NCBI GenBank assembly: GCA_017938645.1
Contig: JAGBBE010000047.1
Location: forward strand, 1 to 11,919
Reading direction: 5' to 3'
Length of the DNA: 11,919 nt
DNA from: Clostridia bacterium
GTDB taxonomy: Bacteria; Bacillota_A; Clostridia; Christensenellales; Aristaeellaceae
Positions 6,815-11,919 of the stretch are shown piece by piece. The translations under genes were made by a program, and so were the position numbers. How positions within the stretch are numbered: position 1 is the stretch's first letter; each line of letters starts with the position of its first letter. Below the pieces are notes generated by a model. That model saw only the letters and a list, made by a program, of their open reading frames with translations. It ran no database searches and was not told the DNA's origin.

Positions 6815-7789
6815 TCAATTCTGCATCCGAATTTGTTGCCCTGTTATCAGCGGATAAGAAACGAGCGCTGTTCCCTCAAGATCCTCATGATGCATATCCA
6901 CTGCGGTGATCTGACTGTTTTCATATGTACGATAGTAGTAAATTCCGCGATCCGTATTGCAGCAGGACGAATAGAGTGTAAACTCGTACTCATTTTCGCG
7001 AACCATGGTACATCCGCGCTGCTGCTCTACAGAGCCAAGGATATGAAAGAACTGACTGATGTTCTCCGACTCCGTTGTCCCCGAAAGGGAATTCAGCTTT
7101 GTAAAGACTGCTTTGACAAATCTGGAGTTGGAGGACAGATCTCCCGGCAGGCCCATTCCGCCCATTCCGAGGCTGTATCTGTTCAGCTTCAGCGATTCGC
7201 TGAAACGATTCTCCGGCGGACGAGCAGTTACATGCATGTAGTTGTTCAGCGAAAACAGCTGTATTTCAAAAGGCGGATTGTTGGTCAGCACGCCTACAGG
7301 ATTGTCGTAGACTTTCAGTCCATCCTCAATGCACTCTACCGTGAGCGACTGATTTCGGTCTGAAATCAGCCAATGCAGCGGAGATAGAGGAAGTTTTTCG
7401 CTGAAATTGATCTGCACCAGATTGATTTTCTCCAGCAACAGACGAACTTCCTCAATCGAGGCACACTGTCCTAAAATCCATGGGATAAACTCAAAAGGCG
7501 ATACGTTGTCCTTTTCTTTGCATTCAGGCTGGTATACCGCGTTCCCCGGAAAGTTCAGCCCGGCCATGCTCACGCCTTTTTCATTGGTGGCTTCGTAATA
7601 CAGTGGAGTGTCGTCAACAACATACGCCATGCCGATCATGGCGTAATGAGAAAGCAGATCACCAGCCTTCCGGAAATGGAAAGGATAATTCCGCGGCGTA
7701 ATGGTTACTGTTTCATGGAAAGAGTATTCCAGATCCAGATTTCTCCCAAAAAAGTGCTCCCCGTTTCGATATGAAACTGCCGTACACAT
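6815..7789 (-). CDS. bsh: Choloylglycine hydrolase family enzyme, bile salt hydrolase type
   Basis: A 324-residue N-terminal-nucleophile hydrolase that would cut the amide of glycine- or taurine-conjugated bile salts. Met1 is followed directly by Cys2, the nucleophile exposed by Met removal; there is no signal peptide, so it acts in the cytoplasm. By comparison with the Clostridium perfringens enzyme from memory, catalytic residues Cys2, Arg18, Asp21, Asn82, Asn175 and Arg228 correspond to C2, R16, D19, N79 (AGLNFP), N170 (GVLTN) and R223 (NSRFVKAVF). Asn at position 79 favours bile salt hydrolase over penicillin V acylase, which usually has Tyr there. The FFHIL, RGCT and GIYYYRTYEN blocks in the C-terminal third also match. 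AAGGAG overlaps the stop codon of the upstream gene, which lies 12 bp away, so it is the last gene of the motor operon. Family call is firm; substrate is probable. Confidence 0.92.
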   Translation of the reverse strand: MCTAVSYRNGEHFFGRNLDLEYSFHETVTITPRNYPFHFRKAGDLLSHYAMIGMAYVVDDTPLYYEATNEKGVSMAGLNFPGNAVYQPECKEKDNVSPFEFIPWILGQCASIEEVRLLLEKINLVQINFSEKLPLSPLHWLISDRNQSLTVECIEDGLKVYDNPVGVLTNNPPFEIQLFSLNNYMHVTARPPENRFSESLKLNRYSLGMGGMGLPGDLSSNSRFVKAVFTKLNSLSGTTESENISQFFHILGSVEQQRGCTMVRENEYEFTLYSSCCNTDRGIYYYRTYENSQITAVDMHHEDLEGTALVSYPLITGQQIRMQN

Positions 7790-7801
7790 TTCTGCGTCTC
7801 C

Positions 7802-8290
7802 TTATCCGCCATAGACGGTCTTCAGGCTAAAACTTACGCCCCAAACATAATAGGTTACGATGATCTCACGAATCGGATGTGTATCCTTTGTTGTAAGAAT
7901 ACGTACCTTCAGATCGCCTTCGGTTTTCATGTCGAGCGAATGCACATTCAGATCTCCGGCCTGCAGGATGTCATTGGACTGAGGAACAATCTGAGCTTCA
8001 ATCATGTCAATGGGTACCAGGCAGTTGTTGAGCAGTTTAACGGAATAATCCAGATAGATATACTCCGATGCGTCCTTCCACTCAAGAGGCTTCTGATACA
8101 GCGTTCCAACAAAAGTGTTTTCTTCAATGGAAGTCTTGATTTCCGCAAGCTCCTCGGCAGTGATACCTGTTCCCTGTGCCCTGATATCAGTGACCTGTAC
8201 CTCAGCCGTCATAAAAAGATAACCTACCATCAGAAGCATGACCAGCAGCAGCGAAAATGATGCAATCGCGGCAAACTTTAATCCTCTCAT
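7802..8290 (-). CDS. Unrecognised membrane-anchored extracytoplasmic protein
   Basis: I do not recognise this 162-residue protein. It has one hydrophobic segment at about 6-27 after a short basic start (MRGLK), with no lipobox or clear cleavage site, so it is probably an N-terminal anchor with the rest outside. The outer part has a short helix-prone, acidic stretch (43-58, EELAEIKTSIEEN) and then alternating strands (77-88, 94-103, 125-133, 142-158), suggesting one small beta-sandwich. This recalls LEA14/WHy-like or FxLYD folds, but no diagnostic motif is visible. AAAAGGAG lies 7 nt before the ATG. It sits 13 bp after the OmpA-domain gene and 12 bp before the hydrolase, so co-expression is expected. 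A role as an accessory or sensor subunit of the envelope motor is inference. Confidence 0.75.
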   Translation of the reverse strand: MRGLKFAAIASFSLLLVMLLMVGYLFMTAEVQVTDIRAQGTGITAEELAEIKTSIEENTFVGTLYQKPLEWKDASEYIYLDYSVKLLNNCLVPIDMIEAQIVPQSNDILQAGDLNVHSLDMKTEGDLKVRILTTKDTHPIREIIVTYYVWGVSFSLKTVYGG

Positions 8291-8303
8291 ATGCGTCTCC
8301 TTT

Positions 8304-9446
8304 TTATTCGTAGCTGCTGAGCATTTTGCGGATTTCGTCGATCATTTCAGAGTCCTTCATGCGGAACTTGAACTCAACTCGACGGGATGCATCCATATTC
8401 ACCGAGCCATCCGTGTTGTAAATCGGGTCGGAATAGCTGCGGCCCTTCGCCGTGAGTATATCACGAAGCATTTCAAGCTGCCTGTTGGTCAATTCAGGCG
8501 ATTCAAGACAGAAGGTTGCTACGCTCAAAGCGCGCTCCTGAGAAAGTTCCAGATTGGACAGATAGTTGCCCTGCGTGTCCGTATGTCCTTCAATAATGAT
8601 CTCACCAACATAATCGGCGTATTCATTCTGCAGAAGAACGCCCAAATACACGGGGATAAATCGTCTGAGGAAATCCTGACCCTCCTGCTTGATCTGATTC
8701 TTGCCAACATCAAAGAACACGGCGCTCTCCAGCATAATATCGCCAGTATTTGCATCAACGCTCGCCTTCAGATTGGCACGCGTCAGCGCAGTCGTCAGTT
8801 CACGTACAATCTTTGTTCGAACGCCAACGAGATCATCCAGACGCTGCTGCTGAACATTCATGGCATCCTGCTGCTGACCCAAAAGAATGGTTGCATCAGC
8901 CAGCGCCTGCTGCTTGTTTTCGAGCTCGATATTGGCAAGCGAAAGTTCCTGTTCTTTTTCAGACAGAGCCAATTGCGCAGCAATAATGATCTTCTGCTGC
9001 TCCTCCAGCGTAAGCGTCTGCTCGTCCAGAAGCGCTTTCTGCTCATCCAGCTGAGTAAGAGCGCTAGTCAGTTCGTTTTCTCTTTCCAGCAGAATCAACT
9101 GCTGTGCCGCCAGTGCCAGCTGCTGTTCATCCAGCGTGCTCTGCTGCTGTTCCAGCGTCAGCTTCTGTTCAGCAAGGATCGACTGCTGCTCTTCAAGAGT
9201 GGCCTGCTGTTCGTTCAGCGTAAGCTGCTGGACATCCATGGTCTGCTGCTGAGCCGTAAGCAAGGCGCTCTGTTCGTCCAGTTCAGCGGTTTTTGTTTCA
9301 AGCATGACAAAATACTGATACACGCTGTAACACAGGAACAGCACAAACAGCAGAATCAGCGCAGCCATCATGTCCGAATAACTGATCCACGCAGAGCCTC
9401 CGTCGGCCTTTCCGCCGCTTCGGCGCGTATATCTTCTTCTCGACAT
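8304..9446 (-). CDS. MotB/ZorB-like rod subunit: one TM, long coiled coil, OmpA peptidoglycan-binding domain
   Basis: A 380-residue stator-type protein. A basic N-terminus (MSRRRYTRRS) is followed by one membrane segment at about 24-46. The segment begins SYSDMMAALILLFVLFL, whose Asp25 matches the ion-carrying Asp of MotB, ExbD and ZorB. Residues 56-209 form 22 unbroken heptads, most of the form LxEQQxx, with Leu, Met or Ile at one core position and Gln at the other. The OmpA-like domain (about 225-362) has VFFDVGKNQI, IEGHTDTQG with Asp290, LSQERA with Arg305, and RRVEFKF; Asp290 and Arg305 match the residues that hold diaminopimelate in OmpA. The ATG at 9446 follows GAGGAGGAG; an upstream in-frame ATG at 9485 lies inside the preceding gene and lacks a site. 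It is 10 bp from the channel gene, with which it should form one complex. It is not a flagellar MotB by context. Confidence 0.9.
   Translation of the reverse strand: MSRRRYTRRSGGKADGGSAWISYSDMMAALILLFVLFLCYSVYQYFVMLETKTAELDEQSALLTAQQQTMDVQQLTLNEQQATLEEQQSILAEQKLTLEQQQSTLDEQQLALAAQQLILLERENELTSALTQLDEQKALLDEQTLTLEEQQKIIIAAQLALSEKEQELSLANIELENKQQALADATILLGQQQDAMNVQQQRLDDLVGVRTKIVRELTTALTRANLKASVDANTGDIMLESAVFFDVGKNQIKQEGQDFLRRFIPVYLGVLLQNEYADYVGEIIIEGHTDTQGNYLSNLELSQERALSVATFCLESPELTNRQLEMLRDILTAKGRSYSDPIYNTDGSVNMDASRRVEFKFRMKDSEMIDEIRKMLSSYE
8820..9281 (-). repeat. 21-bp periodic repeat encoding 22 coiled-coil heptads
   Basis: The stretch encoding residues 56-209 of the OmpA-domain protein is built from 7-codon units, many reading as variants of LEEQQST or LDEQQLA. 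On the plus strand this appears as recurrent CTGCTGTTC-like words about 21 bp apart. The units are diverged from each other, most similar in the first nine, which suggests older and more recent unit duplications. Confidence 0.85.
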
Positions 9447-9456
9447 ATGCTCCTCC

Positions 9457-10659
9457 TCAGCCCTCGCTGCCCGTTGTGGTTCCATTCAGTTCGTCTGTCA
9501 ACGCATTTACAGCAAGCTGCATATAACGCAAAGATTCCGAAAGCTGCTCAAGCTGATGCGTCAGTTCATCGCTTGCTTGACGGGCACCGGCAGCCTGATC
9601 GATGCGGTTATTTTCATCCAGCTCCATTTTTTGTGCAAGAAGCTGCATTTGCTCGGCAATCTGAGCAGAGGATGCTTCAATGCTCTGGGCGTCGTGCGCC
9701 ATATTCTGCACAGCCGCCATGGTGTTATGAAGATTCTTCTGCGTATCCCGCTGCATTTCCGCCGCAGTACGCATGACTTCACCCAAATCGTTCATCTGAT
9801 CGCCAAGTGTGGTATTCATCTGCTGGACAAACTGTCCGACGATTCGACGCACACCATCGACCTGTTCGCGGGTTGCGCACTTGATGAAGGTGTCAAGTGA
9901 CTGTGTAAGCGGATTCATCGCACGGCCGACGGCCATTTCCAGCGTCGCTGCAACATGGTTGGCAACACTCTCCGCCAGATGCATCATTCTGGCATCTTCA
10001 TCCTGTTTCTGGCACAGAAGCTGAACGTCAGGCTGAAGCGGACGCGGCATGGCCAGCTCATAGAAGGCATCTTCAAAATGATCCAGGGCATGCAAAGCAC
10101 GTCCAGCCGCCATGCGGTTGAACATATTGAACAGAAGCGAACAGGCAATACCCGCTACAGACGTAGCAAATGCAAACTGCATACCGCTCAGAAGCTTCGG
10201 AATACTCTGAATGGTTCCCTCGGCATTGCTGAAGTCTACGCTCGTCAAACCCTGCATCAGACCCATGAACGTGCCAAGGATACCCAAAGAAGTCAGAAGT
10301 CCGGGGATCAGTTCGGCAAGCTGAGCATGACCGGGCTTGTCGATAACCGTTTCTTCGTTGATATATTCCCTCGTATCGCAGGGAATGCCGCGCAGATCAA
10401 GTTGTCCGGCATTGAGCAGGAATTGCTGCCACTCGTTTCTCAGTGAACGTCCAAGAAAGCGTGCTTCGCGCCACATGGGACGTTCTCCTGCTGCCGTGCT
10501 CTTTTCCAGTTTCACGACAGCGCGATTCAAAAGTGCAGCATTTCGCAAAAGAGGGTATATGCACTTACACAATCCTGTCAGTGTTACAATCACAATGGCT
10601 GCATATACAGCGATTTCAGAAAGATTTGCGGTAAGACGATTCAGAATGGCTTGATCCAT
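9457..10659 (-). CDS. MotA/TolQ/ExbB-family ion-channel subunit, ZorA-like with long cytoplasmic tail
   Basis: A 400-residue membrane protein with three predicted TM segments (about 14-36, 116-142, 158-182), the ExbB/TolQ/ZorA layout rather than the four of MotA. The core motif is ELIPGLLTSLGILGTFMGLM (116-135), with Pro119 and Thr130 in TM2, followed in TM3 by FAFATSVAG (162-170), whose Thr166 lies where ExbB has a channel Thr. YINEETVIDKPG (99-110) before TM2 recalls the amphipathic segment of ZorA. Residues 190-400 are a hydrophilic, Gln/Met/Ala-rich, largely helical tail, with likely coiled coil at about 265-395. It would form the pentameric proton or sodium channel around a dimer of the OmpA-domain protein. 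GGAGG lies 8 nt before the ATG. It is the first gene of a four-gene operon. Function beyond an ion-driven motor cannot be read from sequence. Confidence 0.88.
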   Translation of the reverse strand: MDQAILNRLTANLSEIAVYAAIVIVTLTGLCKCIYPLLRNAALLNRAVVKLEKSTAAGERPMWREARFLGRSLRNEWQQFLLNAGQLDLRGIPCDTREYINEETVIDKPGHAQLAELIPGLLTSLGILGTFMGLMQGLTSVDFSNAEGTIQSIPKLLSGMQFAFATSVAGIACSLLFNMFNRMAAGRALHALDHFEDAFYELAMPRPLQPDVQLLCQKQDEDARMMHLAESVANHVAATLEMAVGRAMNPLTQSLDTFIKCATREQVDGVRRIVGQFVQQMNTTLGDQMNDLGEVMRTAAEMQRDTQKNLHNTMAAVQNMAHDAQSIEASSAQIAEQMQLLAQKMELDENNRIDQAAGARQASDELTHQLEQLSESLRYMQLAVNALTDELNGTTTGSEG

Positions 10660-10700
10660 TGCAGAGTCCTCCTGTGATGATCAAAGATAATTACTCTATG

Positions 10701-10729
10701 ATTGTAACCTTTTTTTCATGGAATGTAAA
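10701..10729 (-). promoter_or_regulatory. Sigma-A type promoter of the motor-bile salt hydrolase operon
   Basis: On the minus strand TTTACA (10729-10724), a 17-bp spacer containing a run of seven A, and TACAAT (10706-10701) match the vegetative consensus at 10 of 12 positions. The channel-gene ATG is 41 bp downstream of the -10 box. No other promoter is evident in the short gaps between the four genes, so this one probably drives them all. Confidence 0.75.
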
Positions 10730-10771
10730 TATAGATAGAATAAATGTAATCTTTCCGGAGCAAATGAACTT

Positions 10772-10805
10772 AAAAAAGGCAGACAATTCATGGATTGTCT
10801 GCCTT
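10772..10805 (-). terminator. Intrinsic terminator after the DUF4230-like gene
   Basis: On the minus strand a perfect 12-bp stem (AAGGCAGACAAT with ATTGTCTGCCTT, 10805-10794 and 10787-10776) with a 6-nt loop runs into six Ts (10777-10772). It starts 18 bp after the stop codon at 10823 and separates that unit from the motor operon promoter. Confidence 0.92.
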
Positions 10806-10822
10806 GGGAATATTTTGTTTTG

Positions 10823-11446
10823 TTACAAAGTCTCCTCTTTGTTCGTACTCAAAGGCACGATCTGAATATCGCAGGTTCTGCCCAAAAAGCTTTCATCAGC
10901 AACGGTTACAAAAAGGGACTCAAGATTTTCAACCGTAATGTCCCATGCATTCTTCTGAAATTCGGGGTTGGATGCTGCATTTTCAAACAGTTTTTCTTCT
11001 ACCTGGCTGACCATTTCGGCATATCTTTCCGGCGTCAGCGGATAAAGCCAGTCAACTTTTCGGATTCCATCCTCGTCAACCGTCAGTTTCTGATAACCGG
11101 GTTTGGGCTCCGGAACCGTAACAACAATCGAGTTTTCCGTAGCAGCGACCTGAACCTCACTCAAATTAACCGTGAATCTCATCTGAAAAGTGTATGGAAG
11201 CATAACCTTCTGTACCGTTCCAATCAGCCATGCATCCTGAGATACCGTCTCCTGCCCGGTTGTTTCAACCTCGTAAACTATCAGTTCATTTTTTTCACGC
11301 AAGGTCTGACTGAACTGCTCGCTGATCCACTGCGTGTTCTCCGGACCGAAAAATCGGATAACTATCGCTGGACCAAAACGAACAGCTGCCAGCACCATAG
11401 CGATACTGCATATGAACGAAATCGTTTTCTTCACAATCCGTTTCAA
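10823..11446 (-). CDS. DUF4230-like membrane-anchored protein
   Basis: A 207-residue protein with a basic N-terminus (MKRIVKK), one membrane segment at about 8-31 and an extracytoplasmic remainder. The layout recalls DUF4230 proteins: a Leu/Glu-rich helix (44-58, FSQTLREKNELIVYE), then a beta-rich part with an IGT turn (75-77), the strand pair FTVNLSEV...IVVTVPEP (91-114), and a helical C-terminal part (138-180). The biochemical function of that family is not known to me. The start is a TTG at 11446; GGAGG lies 7 nt upstream and no ATG fits. The gene follows the small membrane-protein gene by 21 bp and is the last gene before a terminator. Family assignment is from motif recall, so moderate confidence; existence as a gene is well supported. 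Confidence 0.78.
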   Translation of the reverse strand: MKRIVKKTISFICSIAMVLAAVRFGPAIVIRFFGPENTQWISEQFSQTLREKNELIVYEVETTGQETVSQDAWLIGTVQKVMLPYTFQMRFTVNLSEVQVAATENSIVVTVPEPKPGYQKLTVDEDGIRKVDWLYPLTPERYAEMVSQVEEKLFENAASNPEFQKNAWDITVENLESLFVTVADESFLGRTCDIQIVPLSTNKEETL

Positions 11447-11467
11447 AAAAAGTCCTCCAAAATGGAT

Positions 11468-11659
11468 TTACGGCGTCTGCCACTTTGCAATTTCAACAAG
11501 CAGTAGCACAATCAGCTGAACCAGAACATATCCCGTGGTCAGCGCGCCTACAGCCATCAGATAGCCTCGAAAAAACCTCCGAAGTCTCCAGAAGCGCTTT
11601 TTCTTGCGTGGTACTGGGCGATGACGCTCCTGAGGATGTTCATTTCTGACTTTATGCAT
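11468..11659 (-). CDS. Small basic single-TM protein of unknown function
   Basis: A 63-residue protein with a strongly basic first half (RHRPVPRKKKRFWRLRRFF, residues 12-30) and one hydrophobic segment at about 33-57 (YLMAVGALTTGYVLVQLIVL is its core). The positive-inside rule puts the N-terminus in the cytoplasm. The ATG at 11659 is chosen because GGGAGGGAG lies about 6-8 nt upstream; longer in-frame starts at 11689 and 11767 lack a site. A TATACT at 11696-11691 could be its -10 box, but no good -35 box is visible. It precedes the DUF4230-like gene by 21 bp and is probably co-transcribed. I do not recognise a family. Confidence 0.65.
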   Translation of the reverse strand: MHKVRNEHPQERHRPVPRKKKRFWRLRRFFRGYLMAVGALTTGYVLVQLIVLLLVEIAKWQTP

Positions 11660-11748
11660 TGCAGCTCCCTCCCATCCTGCTTTCTTCATCAGTATACGAC
11701 AAATCCCGCAAAAACGCCATACAGTCGACTGAATTTTCAACATTGTAA

Positions 11749-11778
11749 AAGGCCGATGGATTTGCATCCATCGGCCTT
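11749..11778 (-). terminator. Hairpin with short T run, probable terminator of a minus-strand gene outside the window
   Basis: A perfect 13-bp stem (AAGGCCGATGGAT, 11749-11761, with 11766-11778) and a 4-nt loop. On the minus strand the stem is followed by TT beyond the paired bases, making TTTT in all. It lies upstream of the small membrane-protein gene and so would end transcription arriving from the right. Confidence 0.6.
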
Positions 11779-11791
11779 GCAGACTGTCAAA

Positions 11792-11823
11792 GAAGCCACT
11801 TTGCCGTGTAGCAAAGTGGCTTC
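11792..11823 (-). terminator. Second hairpin, tandem to the one at 11749-11778
   Basis: A perfect 13-bp stem (GAAGCCACTTTGC, 11792-11804, with 11811-11823) and a 6-nt loop. On the minus strand it is followed by TTTGACAGTCTG, a weak T tract. The two hairpins are only 13 bp apart. They may form a double terminator, or this one may belong to a dispersed palindromic repeat. Beyond it, 11824-11919 holds only a small 8-bp-scale dyad near 11857-11872 and no convincing gene. Confidence 0.5.
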
Positions 11824-11919
11824 AATCATGTGAAAAATCGAAGAAACAAGCAAGAGCATCCACTTGTGGATGGCGAGCTTTTTCAGATTTAGCGCAGTGA
11901 ATTTGAGCTTCACCCATGC

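Noticed and set aside
6815..7789. Penicillin V acylase as the main call
   Set aside because: The family is shared, but Asn rather than Tyr at position 79 and the overall closeness to the Clostridium perfringens bile salt hydrolase favour the bile enzyme.
8238..9776. A 512-codon plus-strand open frame antisense to the OmpA-domain gene
   Set aside because: It exists because the Leu/Glu/Gln-rich heptad codons read without stops on the other strand (Leu/Gln/Arg-rich runs). It spans two real genes and has no family resemblance.
9457..10659. Flagellar stator MotA/MotB
   Set aside because: No flagellar or chemotaxis gene is nearby, the channel protein has three rather than four TM segments, and the rod has a long coil where MotB has a plug.
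6815..10659. A complete Zorya defence system
   Set aside because: No ZorC, ZorD (helicase-nuclease) or ZorE (HNH) homologue is present among the neighbours in this window; only the motor pair resembles Zorya.
11822..11917. A 31-codon minus-strand frame ending inside the second right-edge hairpin
   Set aside because: It is very short, lacks a visible ribosome binding site within the window, shows no motif I recognise and its stop overlaps the hairpin stem. It could be the tail of a gene outside the window, which cannot be judged here.

Overview
The window looks like chromosomal DNA of a gut-associated Firmicute, most likely a Clostridia-class organism. The signs are strong AGGAGG-type ribosome binding sites before nearly every gene, TTG starts with good Shine-Dalgarno sequences, intrinsic hairpin terminators, a bile-salt-hydrolase-type enzyme, and a secreted-protein leader of the form MKK...ALLLALL...SMA-EE. 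Base composition is close to 50% G+C by eye. A more exact placement (for example Christensenellales) is only a guess. No rRNA, tRNA, CRISPR array, insertion sequence or integrase is visible.

Layout, left to right. (1) 3-1571 (+): the C-terminal two thirds of the transcription accessory protein Tex, closed by a 15-bp hairpin at 1584-1624. (2) 1629-2414 (-): a TraX-family polytopic membrane protein, convergent with tex, with a near-consensus promoter at 2446-2474. (3) 2514-6759 (+): a five-gene operon consisting of an ArsR-type repressor, potA, potB, potC and potD. It has a near-consensus promoter and a candidate operator just downstream of it, overlapping or closely spaced genes, and ends at a bidirectional terminator (6776-6809). 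It encodes a complete spermidine/putrescine-type ABC importer; the binding protein lacks a lipobox and some acidic ligand residues. (4) 10729 down to 6815 (-): a four-gene operon reading ExbB/ZorA-like three-TM ion-channel subunit, MotB/ZorB-like OmpA-domain protein with a 22-heptad coiled coil, a membrane-anchored unknown protein, and a choloylglycine hydrolase. The genes lie 10-13 nt apart and the unit has a TTTACA-17-TACAAT promoter. (5) 11659 down to 10823 (-): a small basic single-TM protein and a DUF4230-like membrane protein, with a terminator at 10772-10805. (6) 11660-11919: two strong hairpins and no convincing gene.

The part most worth attention is unit 4. The first two proteins have the architecture of a proton- or sodium-driven 5:2 motor (three-TM channel subunit with a long cytoplasmic helical tail, plus a one-TM rod with a peptidoglycan-binding OmpA domain), resembling ZorA/ZorB of the Zorya defence systems. 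No flagellar gene, TolA/TonB partner or Zorya effector (ZorC, ZorD, ZorE) is present. Instead the motor genes are followed, in the same transcription unit, by an extracytoplasmic unknown and a bile salt hydrolase. This suggests an envelope motor tied to bile or cell-wall stress, or an orphan Zorya-like motor; that reading is inference.
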